A stretch of 64,000 nt of DNA from Enterocloster hominis (ex Liu et al. 2021) (GCA_014385265.1 JACRTJ010000024.1:1-64000), one strand, 5' to 3'. Positions 9,414 through 18,679 are shown, counted from the stretch's first letter. A program made the numbers and translations. The notes: a model not told the origin generated them from the sequence alone.

Positions 9414-10544
9414 ATGTTTTCAGAGTACAATTTCAGAAACTATAATTTCCGGCTGCTGTTTTATGTGCTGGCCCTGAATCTTGTGGGCGTTGTGGTCATA
9501 AACAGCGCCGTAGGCGGTGACAGAAGCTATGTGAACCGCCAGCTCATCGGCATGTTCGGCGGTCTGATGTTAGCCATCGCCATCTCGCTGATGGATTACC
9601 GGAAGCTGATGAAATGCTGCGGTCTGGTGTATATCGGCTGTGTGGGAATTCTCCTGGCGGTGATCGTTGCGGGCCAGCTGGGCGGCTTTGGAGGCGGCTC
9701 CAGACGGTGGATCGACCTGCCTGTCATCGGCCGGTTCCAGCCCTCGGAGTTTGTGAAGATCGGACTGATCTTTTTCTTCTCCTGGTTCCTTCAGAAGAAC
9801 CAGGAGAAGATCAACCGGCCATCGGTGCTGGTGACGGCGGCAGTGCTGGCGGCGGTGCCTCTGGCTCTGATCTTAAAGCAGCCGGACCTGTCCACCAGCA
9901 TCGTGATCGTTTTCTTTATCCTCTGCCTGATCTATATGGCTGGGATCAGCTATAAGTGGATCGCGGGCGCCCTGGCTGTGGCGGTGCCCTCCCTGGCCCT
10001 GGTGGTCTGGCTGGCAGAACACAATATGATGCCCTTTCTGGAGCCTTATCAGATAAACCGGATCCTGGCCTTTATCAATCCCGGAAAATATGCGGAGCTG
10101 AACCTCCAGCAGGATAATTCCAAAATGGCCATCGGCTCTGGCCGTCTTTACGGAAAAGGGCTTTTTAACGACACAGCCATTTCAGTTAAAAATGGAAATT
10201 TTTTGTCAGAAGAGCATACAGACTTTATCTTTTCCGTCATCGGCGAAGAACTGGGCTTTATCGGCTGTATGATCGTCCTGCTGCTGTTCCTCCTGTTTGT
10301 TTTTGAGTGCCTGAGGATGGCATCCAGGGCGAGGGACATGGCCGGGAGGCTGTTTTGTACTGGTATGGCGGCCCTGGTGGGATTCCAGTCCTTTACCAAT
10401 ATTGCAGTTGCCACCGGCGTATTTCCCAACACAGGCCTTCCGCTGCCGTTCATCAGCTATGGTGTCAGCTCCCTGGCAAGTCTTTATATAGGAATAGGTA
10501 TTTTACTCAATGTCGGCTTACAGCAAAGAAAATTGGAATTTTAG
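9414..10544 (+). CDS. rodA: RodA-type SEDS peptidoglycan glycosyltransferase
   Basis: A 376-residue polytopic SEDS protein with about ten membrane segments. Family signatures include [37 protein letters not shown], the conserved [18 protein letters not shown] loop, and [22 protein letters not shown] near the C-terminus. It polymerises glycan strands with its partner PBP2, encoded upstream. That neighbourhood favours RodA over FtsW or SpoVE. The ATG immediately follows the minE stop, so translation is probably coupled. Confidence 0.92.
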   Translation: MFSEYNFRNYNFRLLFYVLALNLVGVVVINSAVGGDRSYVNRQLIGMFGGLMLAIAISLMDYRKLMKCCGLVYIGCVGILLAVIVAGQLGGFGGGSRRWIDLPVIGRFQPSEFVKIGLIFFFSWFLQKNQEKINRPSVLVTAAVLAAVPLALILKQPDLSTSIVIVFFILCLIYMAGISYKWIAGALAVAVPSLALVVWLAEHNMMPFLEPYQINRILAFINPGKYAELNLQQDNSKMAIGSGRLYGKGLFNDTAISVKNGNFLSEEHTDFIFSVIGEELGFIGCMIVLLLFLLFVFECLRMASRARDMAGRLFCTGMAALVGFQSFTNIAVATGVFPNTGLPLPFISYGVSSLASLYIGIGILLNVGLQQRKLEF

Positions 10545-10555
10545 GAGGGAACCGT

Positions 10556-10951
10556 ATGAATGTAGGATTGATCGCACATGATTCCAAGAAAAAACTGATG
10601 CAGAATTTCTGCATTGCTTACAAGGGTATTTTATGTAAGCACAACCTTTATGCCACCGGTACCACCGGTAAGCTGATCGAGGAGGTCACCAACTTAAACG
10701 TTCATAAATACCTGCCCGGACATCTGGGCGGAGAGCAGCAGATGGGAGCCCAGATCGAGAGCAACGATATGGACCTGGTGATCTTTTTACGGGATCCCTT
10801 ATCGCCCAAGTCCCATGAGCCAGATGTCAATAAGGCCGTAAGGCTCTGCGATATCCACAACGTTCCTTTGGCTACCAACCTGGCCACGGCAGAGCTGCTC
10901 ATTAAGGCACTGGACCGGGGAGATCTGGAATGGCGGGAAATGTACAAATGA
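10556..10951 (+). CDS. mgsA: Methylglyoxal synthase
   Basis: A 131-residue enzyme converting dihydroxyacetone phosphate to methylglyoxal plus phosphate, a bypass of lower glycolysis under phosphate limitation. The sequence [47 protein letters not shown] and [14 protein letters not shown] marks the family. The start is ATG 10556, with AGGAGG at 10543-10548. A longer in-frame opening upstream lies inside rodA and is not used. Oddity: residue 60 is Glu (HLGGEQQMG) where characterised enzymes have the catalytic Asp (GGDQ, Asp71 in E. coli). Confidence 0.93.
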   Translation: MNVGLIAHDSKKKLMQNFCIAYKGILCKHNLYATGTTGKLIEEVTNLNVHKYLPGHLGGEQQMGAQIESNDMDLVIFLRDPLSPKSHEPDVNKAVRLCDIHNVPLATNLATAELLIKALDRGDLEWREMYK

Positions 10952-11937
10952 TCATAGACGGAAAGCACAGACGATCCAGAGCTGTTCTTCTTGCCGCAGC
11001 CCTTGTAATTCTGGTCACCGGCTGCGGGAAGAAGAGCGGCCTGGAGCATGCGTATTCGTATGACGACCGTGCCGTCCGCTTTACGGCAGAGGAGGGAGAT
11101 GGCCGGGCTCCCGGCTTTGCCGCTGGTCTGGCCGTACCAAAAGAAGGAGACGACAGCCCCGGAGAGGGAGAGGCGGCTCTTTCGGCAGGGGCTGCCGGAG
11201 TCTTAAGCCTGGATGGAGGAACGGCCCTTTACCAGCAGGCTCTGACGGAACGGATGAATCCGGCCAGCACCACCAAGGTCATGACGGCCATCGTGGCTTT
11301 AAAATACGGGAATCTGTCGGATCTTGTGACGGTACCGGAGGAAGCCGTCATAACGGAATCCGGCTCCTCCATGGCCGGTGTGGTCCCTGGAGACCAGATG
11401 TCCCTGGAAGACCTGCTTTACGGGCTGATGATCCCCTCAGGCAACGATGCGGCCAATGCCATTGCCGTCCATGTGGGAGGTTCCATTGAGGGCTTCGTAT
11501 CCATGATGAACCAGGAGGCGGCCCGTCTGGGAGCCACAGGAACCCACTTTGTCAATGCCAATGGCCTTACGGATCCGGATCATTATACCACGGCCTACGA
11601 TCTGTATCTGATGTTCCATGAGGCGCTGACCTACGATACGTTTCGGACCATTATCGGTGCCCACGATCATACGGCAGTCTATACGGGCAGCGACGGAAGC
11701 CAGAAAACGGCCTCCTGGACCGTAGGGAATTATTATATGAATGGAAAGGCCGAAACGCCGGAGGGACTGGCGGTCTTTGGCGGAAAGACCGGTACTACAA
11801 AGGCGGCCGGGTACTGTCTTATTATGGGGACCAGGACAGAGGATGGGAGAGAATACGCCTCTGTGATCATGGGAGCCGACAGCCGGGCGCACCTTTATGA
11901 GGACATGACAAATATTATTTCCAAAATTGACAAATAG
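10948..11937 (+). CDS. D-alanyl-D-alanine carboxypeptidase, lipoprotein form
   Basis: A 329-residue penicillin-binding protein of the DacA/DacF (S11) family that trims the terminal D-Ala from stem peptides. The N-terminus is a signal peptide ending in a lipobox, L-V-T-G-C26, so the protein is probably lipid-anchored. The catalytic motifs are S107-T-T-K110, S164-G-N166 and K280-T-G282. The start ATG 10948 overlaps the mgsA stop as ATGA. A further in-frame ATG at 10930 lies inside mgsA. There is no obvious C-terminal amphipathic anchor, fitting lipoprotein anchoring instead. Confidence 0.92.
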   Translation: MIIDGKHRRSRAVLLAAALVILVTGCGKKSGLEHAYSYDDRAVRFTAEEGDGRAPGFAAGLAVPKEGDDSPGEGEAALSAGAAGVLSLDGGTALYQQALTERMNPASTTKVMTAIVALKYGNLSDLVTVPEEAVITESGSSMAGVVPGDQMSLEDLLYGLMIPSGNDAANAIAVHVGGSIEGFVSMMNQEAARLGATGTHFVNANGLTDPDHYTTAYDLYLMFHEALTYDTFRTIIGAHDHTAVYTGSDGSQKTASWTVGNYYMNGKAETPEGLAVFGGKTGTTKAAGYCLIMGTRTEDGREYASVIMGADSRAHLYEDMTNIISKIDK

Positions 11938-11940
11938 TCG

Positions 11941-11969
11941 TTGCAATTTTTAAGCAAATAGTCTATAAT
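11941..11969 (+). promoter_or_regulatory. Sigma-A-type promoter for the P-loop protein
   Basis: TTGCAA at 11941-11946 and a perfect TATAAT at 11964-11969 are separated by 17 bases, 60 bases upstream of the gene start. It is the only gene in this transcription unit before the terminator at 12474. Confidence 0.7.
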
Positions 11970-12028
11970 CATATCATAATCAAACGATTTTTTATACAAA
12001 TTATATAAAATCCAAGGAGGAGATCGTT

Positions 12029-12448
12029 ATGGTGCAGATTATCGCTGGAAAAAAAGGAAAAGGTAAAACAAAATATTTACTGGATATGGCTAACAATGCC
12101 GTAAAGGAATCCAAGGGTTCTATCGTATATTTAGATAAAAGCTCCAAGCATATGTATGAACTGAGCAACAAGATCCGCCTGATCAATGTTGCGGAGTTCC
12201 CGGTACATAGCGCTGAGGCTTTTGTTGGTTTTATCTGCGGAATCATTTCCCAGGATCATGATCTGGAGGTTATGTATCTGGACAGCTTCTTAAAACTTGC
12301 CGGTCTGGAGGGCGAAGATATTTCTGCAACCCTGGCTGAGCTTGACCAGGTAAGTACAAAATACCATGTAAACTTTGTACTTAGCATTTCTATGGACGGA
12401 GAAGAGCTTCCTGCTTCCGCAAAGGATATGGTTCTGGTGGCCTTATAA
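12029..12448 (+). CDS. Small P-loop protein of unknown function
   Basis: A 139-residue protein starting MVQIIAGKKGKGKTKYLLDM, where G7-K-K-G-K-G-K13-T14 is a Walker A motif. Later hydrophobic strands (GSIVYLDKSS, LEVMYLDSFL, NFVLSISMDG) look like a small ATPase core without a recognisable partner domain. Related clostridial proteins are sometimes labelled ATPase or PilT-like, but nothing here supports a pilus role. AGGAGG precedes the ATG. It has its own promoter and terminator, and codon use is more AT-rich than its neighbours, consistent with strong monocistronic expression. Confidence 0.7.
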   Translation: MVQIIAGKKGKGKTKYLLDMANNAVKESKGSIVYLDKSSKHMYELSNKIRLINVAEFPVHSAEAFVGFICGIISQDHDLEVMYLDSFLKLAGLEGEDISATLAELDQVSTKYHVNFVLSISMDGEELPASAKDMVLVAL

Positions 12449-12473
12449 AATAACCGCTCCTTCGTAAGAATAC

Positions 12474-12511
12474 AAATGGCATGAACAAGAAATTGTTTAT
12501 GCCATTTTTTT
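12474..12511 (+). terminator. Intrinsic terminator after P-loop protein gene
   Basis: A 15-base stem (12474-12488 with 12493-12507, one mismatch) closed by a GAAA loop runs into a T tract ending at 12511. Confidence 0.9.
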
Positions 12512-12531
12512 GGCGGAATTTCCCCAGAAAC

Positions 12532-12560
12532 TTGAACTTTCCAGTTAATCCATATATAAT
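12532..12560 (+). promoter_or_regulatory. Sigma-A-type promoter before HlyD-like gene
   Basis: TTGAAC at 12532-12537 and TATAAT at 12555-12560 have a 17-base spacer. They lie between the preceding terminator and the start at 12601, and probably drive the HlyD-like/ylmE/sepF/ylmH string. Confidence 0.7.
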
Positions 12561-12600
12561 AGGGAAGATATGAAAAAAGCACTCTGAACGGAGGGAGCAG

Positions 12601-13995
12601 TTGGCAAAAAAGAAAAAGAACAAAAAGGTGATCCGGTACCGCCGGCCCTTGAATATAAATGTGGGAATGATCATCTTCGCCCTTATCTTCGCATACATGG
12701 CCTTTTATGTGTATACGTATGTGCGGAGAGAAAAGATCGAGTTTTATGAGGTGCCTGAAGGCAGCATCGTCAACGACCAGCGCCACACGGGCATTGCGTT
12801 CCGGACAGAAACCGTAAAATATACGGAGCAGGCAGGGAACATTAATTTCTATCTGCGGGAGGGAAAAAAGGCCGCAGTGGGCACCAGGGTCTATTCGGTG
12901 GATGAGACGGGAAAGCTTTCGGAGCTTCTGGCAGAAAAGACCGACGGCTCAGTGGCCTTATCCAGGGACAACCTTGCGTCCTTAAAAAAACAGCTTTCCT
13001 CCTTCAGCCAGACCTTTACGGAAAACGATTTTAAGACCGTTTACGATACCAGGTATACGCTGGATTCGGAGGTGCTGGAATACGTCAGCGTGGACGCCCT
13101 GAAAAACCTGGACAGCGTTGTGGAGGAAATGGGCGTGAATTTTGTCCAGGTAAGGGCCGACCAGTCGGGGATCGTTTCATATATGGTGGATTCCCTGGAG
13201 GGAGTGGATCCGAACCAGGTAACGGAGGAGATGTTCGACCGGTCTGGCTATACGAAGAATATCCTGAAATCCGGGAAGCTGGTGGGCGTGGGGGAACCGG
13301 CCTATAAGCTGGTCACTTCCAGCGACTGGTCCCTGGTCTTCCAGATGACCGAGGAGGACGCGGCTCTTTATAACGGGAAGACCGCGCTGACCGTGAAATT
13401 TGCTGGGAAAGATCTGAAGACCCCCGGCGCATTTTCCATGATCACCGGAGGGGACGGGAAGACCTACGGAAAGCTGGACTTTTCCAAATATATGGAGCAG
13501 TTCATTTCAGACCGTTTTGTGGATTTTGAGATCATCACCGAGGAGGTGACCGGGCTTAAGATCCCAAAGAGCGCCGTCACAGATGTGGAGTTTTATCTGA
13601 TCCCTAAAGAATTCCTGGCCGGAGGCGGCAAGGGCTTTTTAAAGGAGACGTATACGGAAAACGGGGCTGGAGCCGTTCTTGTGTCCTGCGATATCTATAA
13701 CGCAGACGATACGTATTACTATGTGGACGCCGGGGAGAACAGCGAATTTAAGCCTGGAGATTATCTGGTGAAGGAAAACTCCCAGGACCGGTACCAGATA
13801 GGGGCCAAGGCTGCGGTAACAGGAGTTTACAACATCAATAAGGGCTATACGGATTTCAGAAAGGTCGAGATCCTGACGTCCAGCGACGAGTACGACATTG
13901 TGGCCAGGGGCACGGATTACGGCCTTTCGGTCTATGACCATATTGTACTGGACGCCAGGGCCGTAAGAGCCAACGGCGTCGTCATTTATCAGTAA
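12601..13995 (+). CDS. HlyD-like membrane fusion/adaptor protein
   Basis: A 464-residue protein with a basic N-terminus (AKKKKNKKVIRYRRP), a single transmembrane helix at about residues 22-42, and a large extracytoplasmic part with a beta-barrel/lipoyl-like organisation resembling HlyD-family periplasmic adaptors. The start is TTG 12601, with GGAGGGAG about 6 bases upstream. No transporter ATPase or permease is adjacent. Instead it leads into ylmE and sepF, 13 bases downstream, a recurrent Lachnospiraceae context that hints at a link to the division machinery rather than to export. That link is inference. Confidence 0.75.
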   Translation: MAKKKKNKKVIRYRRPLNINVGMIIFALIFAYMAFYVYTYVRREKIEFYEVPEGSIVNDQRHTGIAFRTETVKYTEQAGNINFYLREGKKAAVGTRVYSVDETGKLSELLAEKTDGSVALSRDNLASLKKQLSSFSQTFTENDFKTVYDTRYTLDSEVLEYVSVDALKNLDSVVEEMGVNFVQVRADQSGIVSYMVDSLEGVDPNQVTEEMFDRSGYTKNILKSGKLVGVGEPAYKLVTSSDWSLVFQMTEEDAALYNGKTALTVKFAGKDLKTPGAFSMITGGDGKTYGKLDFSKYMEQFISDRFVDFEIITEEVTGLKIPKSAVTDVEFYLIPKEFLAGGGKGFLKETYTENGAGAVLVSCDIYNADDTYYYVDAGENSEFKPGDYLVKENSQDRYQIGAKAAVTGVYNINKGYTDFRKVEILTSSDEYDIVARGTDYGLSVYDHIVLDARAVRANGVVIYQ

Positions 13996-14008
13996 CCGGA
14001 GGAGAATC

Positions 14009-14713
14009 ATGTCAGTAGCAGAAAATTTAAAAACCATAAGAGAACGTGTGGACGCTGCCTGTGAACGGGCGGGAAGAAGGCCGGAGGAGGTCGCTCTGAT
14101 CGCGGTCAGCAAGACAAAGCCCCTGTCCATGCTCCAGGAGGCCTACGAGGCCGGAGCCAGGGATTTTGGGGAAAATAAAGTACAGGAGATCCTGGAAAAA
14201 TATCCGGAGATGCCGGAGGACGCCAGATTCCATATGATCGGCCATTTGCAGACCAACAAGGTGAAGCAGGTGGTGGGAAAGGCAGTTCTGATCCATTCCG
14301 TGGACAGCCTGCATCTGGCAGAAAAGATCGAGCAGGAGGCGGCAAAGAGAGATCTGACCGCAGACATCCTTCTGGAGGTCAATGTGGCCAGGGAGGAGAG
14401 TAAGTTTGGCCTGATGCTGGAGGAGGTGATCCCCCTTCTGGAAGAGGTAAAAAACCTCCCTCACGTCCGGGTAAGGGGACTTATGACCATCGCTCCCAAT
14501 GTCGAAAATCCAGAAGAAAATCGAAAACATTTTAAGAAATTATATCAATTATATGTTGACATCAAAAGTAAAAACATTGATAATGGTACCATGAGTGTGC
14601 TTTCTATGGGCATGACCGGTGATTTTGAGGTCGCTGTGGAAGAAGGAGCCACCATGATAAGAGTAGGGACCGGTATTTTTGGTTCCAGACAGATTGGAGA
14701 GAAGAAAGAATGA
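14009..14713 (+). CDS. ylmE: YggS/YlmE family PLP homeostasis protein
   Basis: A 234-residue PLP-binding protein of the YggS (PROSC/PLPBP) family, which keeps free PLP and amino/keto acid pools balanced and has no established catalytic reaction. Lys35 in LIAVSKTKPL is the PLP lysine. DFGENKVQEILEKYP, FHMIGHLQTNKVKQV and LSMGMTGDFEVAVEEGATMIRVGTGIFG are the conserved blocks. GGAGG precedes the ATG. The stop overlaps the sepF start (ATGA), matching the ylmE-sepF order of Firmicutes. Confidence 0.95.
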   Translation: MSVAENLKTIRERVDAACERAGRRPEEVALIAVSKTKPLSMLQEAYEAGARDFGENKVQEILEKYPEMPEDARFHMIGHLQTNKVKQVVGKAVLIHSVDSLHLAEKIEQEAAKRDLTADILLEVNVAREESKFGLMLEEVIPLLEEVKNLPHVRVRGLMTIAPNVENPEENRKHFKKLYQLYVDIKSKNIDNGTMSVLSMGMTGDFEVAVEEGATMIRVGTGIFGSRQIGEKKE

Positions 14714-15222
14714 GTTTCCTGAACAAACTGATGGATTCTATGCGGTTAAGCGAAGACAGTGATGACGATTACTTCTTAGATGACGACTATGAGGATGACG
14801 ATAAACCTGCGAAAAAGGGATTGTTCAAGAAGGACAGCTACGAGGACGATTATGACGAGCCGGAGGTACAGAAACCCAGGTTCCTGCCAAGAGCCACATC
14901 CAATAACAAGGTGGTTCCCATGCGCAGGGGGATGGAGGTTTCCCTGATCAAGCCAACATCCCTGGAGGATGCCAGAGAGATCTGTGATTATCTTCTGGCC
15001 GGAAAGGCTGTGGTCCTCAATATGGAGGGGATCCACACGGAGACAGCCCAGAGGATCATCGACTTTACCTCTGGAGCCACCTATTCCATGGACGGAAATC
15101 TTCAGAAGATATCCAACTACATATTTATCGCAACCCCGCAGTCTGTTGAGCTTTCCGGAGACTTCCAGGATCTGCTTTCCGGCGGAAACATCGACGTGTC
15201 CGGTCTCAATATCCACTTATAG
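14710..15222 (+). CDS. sepF: Cell division protein SepF
   Basis: A 170-residue FtsZ-bundling and membrane-tethering division protein. It has an N-terminal amphipathic membrane helix (MSFLNKLMDSMRL), an acidic linker (about 17-55) and a C-terminal SepF fold with KPTSLEDAREICDYLLAGKAVVLNM, IIDFTSGATYSMDG and a NYIFIATPQ strand. It overlaps ylmE by four bases and is followed one base later by the ylmH start. ylmG, normally between sepF and ylmH, is absent. Confidence 0.95.
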   Translation: MSFLNKLMDSMRLSEDSDDDYFLDDDYEDDDKPAKKGLFKKDSYEDDYDEPEVQKPRFLPRATSNNKVVPMRRGMEVSLIKPTSLEDAREICDYLLAGKAVVLNMEGIHTETAQRIIDFTSGATYSMDGNLQKISNYIFIATPQSVELSGDFQDLLSGGNIDVSGLNIHL

Positions 15223-15223
15223 G

Positions 15224-15985
15224 ATGACCATGGAAAAAGAAGAACAGCTTTTCAGAAAAAGAGTCCTGGAGCTGGCGGAGCTGTGTTTTCACAGGGACAT
15301 GCCCTCCAATACGGATTTCCTGAATTTAAATGAGCAGACAATTTTCCAGAGCATTTCTGGCACGCTGCCGCCGGTGAGATACGTTCTCGCCGGCGGCTTC
15401 CCAGGGGCAGAAAGGAAGGTTGTCTGTTTTCTTCCATCCTACAAGGAGGAGCTGGAGGACCCGCCCTTTGAATGCCTGCGGATCTCGGCCCGGAATAAAA
15501 AGTTTTCCGGGGAGCTGACCCACCGGGATTTCCTGGGGGCCCTGATGAACCTGGGAATCGAGAGGGCTATGATCGGGGATATCGTGATAAAGGACCTGGA
15601 CGGATATGTGATGGTCCTGAAAAAGATCAGCCGCTACGTGCTGGAGAATCTGGATACGGTGGGCCGCACAGCTGTGGAGGCTGCGGTCTGGGAGGGGGCA
15701 GAAGAGCTCCTGGAGCCGGAATATGAAGAGGTGGCGGGAACGGTGAGCTCCGTGCGCCTGGATGCCATTGTGGCCCTCTGCGGCCGCGTATCCAGAACGA
15801 AGGCTGCCGGTCTGATCGCCGGAGAGAAGGTTTTTATCAACGGCCAGGCTGTTCTTTCTCCCTCCCGTCAGATGGAGCCCGGAGAGATCCTGTCCATCCG
15901 CGGTGTGGGAAAATTCCTCTTTTCAAGGAACGGAGGACAGACGAAAAAGGGGCGGATCTCCGTCACGTTCTTAAAATACCGATGA
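15224..15985 (+). CDS. ylmH: YlmH family S4-domain RNA-binding protein
   Basis: A 253-residue protein with an N-terminal YlmH domain and a C-terminal S4 RNA-binding domain (about 180-245: VRLDAIVALCGRVSRTKAAGLIAGEKVFINGQ). YlmH proteins are linked to ribosome rescue and to the division cluster. ATG 15224 (M-T-M-E-K) is one base past the sepF stop. ATG 15230 is an alternative. No clear Shine-Dalgarno is visible, suggesting coupled translation. A larger in-frame opening to the left overlaps sepF and is rejected. Confidence 0.9.
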   Translation: MTMEKEEQLFRKRVLELAELCFHRDMPSNTDFLNLNEQTIFQSISGTLPPVRYVLAGGFPGAERKVVCFLPSYKEELEDPPFECLRISARNKKFSGELTHRDFLGALMNLGIERAMIGDIVIKDLDGYVMVLKKISRYVLENLDTVGRTAVEAAVWEGAEELLEPEYEEVAGTVSSVRLDAIVALCGRVSRTKAAGLIAGEKVFINGQAVLSPSRQMEPGEILSIRGVGKFLFSRNGGQTKKGRISVTFLKYR

Positions 15986-16005
15986 AGACAGAAGGAGGAA
16001 CTATC

Positions 16006-17127
16006 ATGGCGGTTTTAGAAATGGAAGAGGGAAGGATGCAGGTATGCCGGGATGGAGCTCCCATCTACGACATCGTCCTGGAGGACAGCTTTGACCGTCT
16101 CCCGGAGGAAATGGAAAGGCTGGGAAGCCAGGGGAGAAAGCTCTGTATCGTTACAGACTCCAACGTGGCTCCCCTGTATCTGGAGGCGGTGGAAAAGCTC
16201 CTTTCCGGATGCTTCAGCCAGGTGACGTCCTACGTTTTTCCCGCAGGCGAGGAGCATAAAAACCTGGATACGGTGAAGCGCGTTTACGAACACCTGATCC
16301 AGAACCGGTTTGATCGGAAGGACTGGCTGGCGGCCCTTGGAGGCGGCATCACAGGCGACCTGTGCGGGTTCACTGCGGCCACCTATTTAAGAGGCGTGGA
16401 CTTTATCCAGATCCCCACCACCCTGCTTTCCCAGGTGGATTCCAGCATCGGCGGAAAGACAGGCGTGGATTTTGACTGCTATAAAAACATGGTGGGTGCT
16501 TTCCATATGCCGAAGCTGGTGTATGCCAATGTGTCGGCTTTAAAGACCCTGCCTCCGGAGCAGTTTTCCGCCGGTATGGGCGAGGTCATCAAGCATGGGC
16601 TGATCCGGGACCAGGAGTATTATGAGTGGATCCTGGAAAATAAGGAGGCAGTCCGGAACCGGGAGCTTTCTGTATGCCGGAGGCTGATCTGCGGGAGCAA
16701 CCGGATCAAGCGGCAGGTGGTGGAGGCCGATCCCACCGAGCAGAACGAGCGGGCCGTTTTAAATTTCGGCCATACTTTGGGCCATGCAGTGGAAAAATTA
16801 AAGGATTTTTCCATGCTCCATGGCCACTGTGTTGCCCTGGGAGCCCTGGCGGCCCTGGATATCTGTGTGAAGCGGGGAATGGTGCCGGAGGCAGAGGCTG
16901 ACCGGTACAGGGAGACCATGGAATACTTTGATATTCCTGTATCCGTAGGCGGCCTTACAAAAGAGGCTGTGGTGGCGGCTACAAAGAATGATAAGAAAAT
17001 GGAGGCCGGGGTCATCAAGTTCATCCTTCTGGACCGCCTGGGCCACGCCTATGTGGACCGGACTGTGACCGACGAGGAAATGAAGGACGCTCTGGACGCT
17101 GTTATGGAGCGCCCGGGAGAAAAATAA
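16006..17127 (+). CDS. aroB: 3-dehydroquinate synthase
   Basis: A 373-residue NAD- and metal-dependent enzyme of the shikimate pathway that cyclises DAHP to 3-dehydroquinate. Signatures are FPAGEEHKNLDTV, ALGGGITGDLCGFTAATYLRGV, IQIPTTLLSQVDSSIGGKTGVD, GMGEVIKHGLI and NFGHTLGHAVEKL. The last supplies metal-binding histidines. AAGGAGG at 15992-15998 selects ATG 16006. It is inserted between ylmH and lspA, where Bacillus carries divIVA and ileS. No other shikimate genes are nearby. Confidence 0.95.
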   Translation: MAVLEMEEGRMQVCRDGAPIYDIVLEDSFDRLPEEMERLGSQGRKLCIVTDSNVAPLYLEAVEKLLSGCFSQVTSYVFPAGEEHKNLDTVKRVYEHLIQNRFDRKDWLAALGGGITGDLCGFTAATYLRGVDFIQIPTTLLSQVDSSIGGKTGVDFDCYKNMVGAFHMPKLVYANVSALKTLPPEQFSAGMGEVIKHGLIRDQEYYEWILENKEAVRNRELSVCRRLICGSNRIKRQVVEADPTEQNERAVLNFGHTLGHAVEKLKDFSMLHGHCVALGALAALDICVKRGMVPEAEADRYRETMEYFDIPVSVGGLTKEAVVAATKNDKKMEAGVIKFILLDRLGHAYVDRTVTDEEMKDALDAVMERPGEK

Positions 17128-17160
17128 TCCTGCCCCGGGATTTCAGATAAGGAGAATGAC

Positions 17161-17673
17161 ATGAACAGCTTGTGGAAACGGTACGGGCTTTTCGGTCTCC
17201 TGACGGCCCTGGCGGTGGGGCTGGACCAGTGGACGAAACGGCTGGCTGTGGAGAATTTAATGGGGAACGGCCCCTTTGTGATCTGGGATGGGGTATTTGA
17301 GCTTTTGTATTCGGAAAACCGGGGGGCAGCCTTCGGGATCCTTCAGGGAAAGCACGCCTTCTTTTTCCTGGTGGCTGCGGCGGTGATCGTTGTGGTCCTT
17401 CTGTTCCTTTACCGGATGCCATGGAGCCGGCGGTATATGCCGCTGTATTTTTCCATGGTGCTCCTGACCTCCGGGGCCGTGGGAAATATGATCGACCGGG
17501 CCGTCCAGGGATATGTGGTGGACTTCCTCTATTTCAGTCTCATTGATTTCCCGATCTTTAACGTGGCAGACTGCTACGTGGTGACTGCGGCCGTCCTTCT
17601 GGTCCTTCTGACTGGCTTTTACTATAAGGAAGGGGAGCTGGACTTCTTTTCCGGGAAGGAGAAGGCCAGGTGA
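17161..17673 (+). CDS. lspA: Lipoprotein signal peptidase II
   Basis: A 170-residue membrane aspartyl protease that removes signal peptides from prolipoproteins. It has four hydrophobic segments. The catalytic aspartates sit in GNMIDRAVQGYVVDFLYF and FNVADCYVV, and SENRGAAFGILQ and GLDQWTKRLA are family blocks. AAGGAG precedes the ATG. The stop overlaps the GTG start of the pseudouridine synthase by four bases, the usual lspA-rluD pairing. Client lipoproteins in this window include the S11 carboxypeptidase, the peptide-binding protein and the DUF4349 protein. Confidence 0.96.
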   Translation: MNSLWKRYGLFGLLTALAVGLDQWTKRLAVENLMGNGPFVIWDGVFELLYSENRGAAFGILQGKHAFFFLVAAAVIVVVLLFLYRMPWSRRYMPLYFSMVLLTSGAVGNMIDRAVQGYVVDFLYFSLIDFPIFNVADCYVVTAAVLLVLLTGFYYKEGELDFFSGKEKAR

Positions 17674-18584
17674 AGAAAGAGATCTTTGTGACGGAGGAGG
17701 CCTCCGGCGACCGGGTCGATAAATTTTTGTCGGAGCAGTGTGAGGAATATTCCCGTTCCTTTCTCCAGAAGCTCATGAAATCCGGCGGCGTTTTTGCAGA
17801 CGGCCGTCCGGTAAAGGCCAGTTACAGGGTGTCGGAAGGCGACCGGCTGACCTTTGAGGTGCCGGAGGCGGTGGAGCCGGAGATCCTGGCTGAAAACATC
17901 CCCCTGGATATCCTTTATGAGGACCGCGACGTGATCCTGGTGAATAAGCCCAAGGGCATGGTGGTCCATCCGGCGGCCGGTCATTATACGGGCACGCTTG
18001 TAAACGCTTTGATGTACCACTGCCGGGAGGATCTGTCCGGGATCAACGGCGTCCTGCGTCCTGGGATCGTCCACCGCATTGACATGGATACCACTGGTGT
18101 CCTCATCGCCTGCAAAAACGACCAGGCCCACAATTCCATTGCCGCCCAGCTGAAGGAGCATTCCATAACCAGACGGTACCAGGCCATTGTCCATGGAGTG
18201 GTGAAGGAGGACGAGGGTGTCGTAGACGCCCCCATTGGCCGCCATCCCCAGGACAGGAAAAAAATGTGCATCAACCACCAGAACGGCAAGTCTGCGGTGA
18301 CCCATTACCGGGTGCTGAAGCGCTTTTCGGGCTTTACCCATATTGAGTGCCGTTTGGAAACGGGCCGTACCCATCAGATCCGTGTCCATATGGCGAGCCT
18401 GGGACACCCTCTGCTGGGAGACCAGGTCTATGGACCGGCCAGGTGCCCGTATAAGCTCCAGGGCCAGACCCTTCATGCCGGGATCCTGGGCTTCATCCAT
18501 CCCACGACAGGAGCGTATATGGAATTTACGGCCCCGCTTCCGGAATATTTTAAACACCTTCTGGAGGTCCTTCCGGGAGCGTAA
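17670..18584 (+). CDS. RluA/RluD family RNA pseudouridine synthase
   Basis: A 304-residue enzyme with an N-terminal S4 domain (about 12-70) and the pseudouridine synthase core. The catalytic aspartate is in HRIDMDTTGVLIACKND. HPAAGHYTGTLVNAL and ETGRTHQIRVHMASLGHPLLGD are the other conserved blocks. The start is GTG 17670, coupled to the lspA stop. It is likely RluD-like (23S rRNA helix 69), judging by the S4 domain and the lspA linkage, but the exact target is not decided by sequence. Confidence 0.92.
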   Translation: MKKEIFVTEEASGDRVDKFLSEQCEEYSRSFLQKLMKSGGVFADGRPVKASYRVSEGDRLTFEVPEAVEPEILAENIPLDILYEDRDVILVNKPKGMVVHPAAGHYTGTLVNALMYHCREDLSGINGVLRPGIVHRIDMDTTGVLIACKNDQAHNSIAAQLKEHSITRRYQAIVHGVVKEDEGVVDAPIGRHPQDRKKMCINHQNGKSAVTHYRVLKRFSGFTHIECRLETGRTHQIRVHMASLGHPLLGDQVYGPARCPYKLQGQTLHAGILGFIHPTTGAYMEFTAPLPEYFKHLLEVLPGA

Positions 18585-18679
18585 GTAAAGACAGGGCACA
18601 GCAGGAACCGGCTGTTTTTCGGACAAGGAGCGGACGGCTCCATGGAGGATGCCTGCCTGGAAATGCGGGAAACAAATAC

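Noticed and set aside
18598-18619. A terminator after the RluD-like gene
   Set aside because: ACAGC pairs with GCTGT before five T, but the stem is only five bases with an 8-base loop, so I do not list it as a feature.
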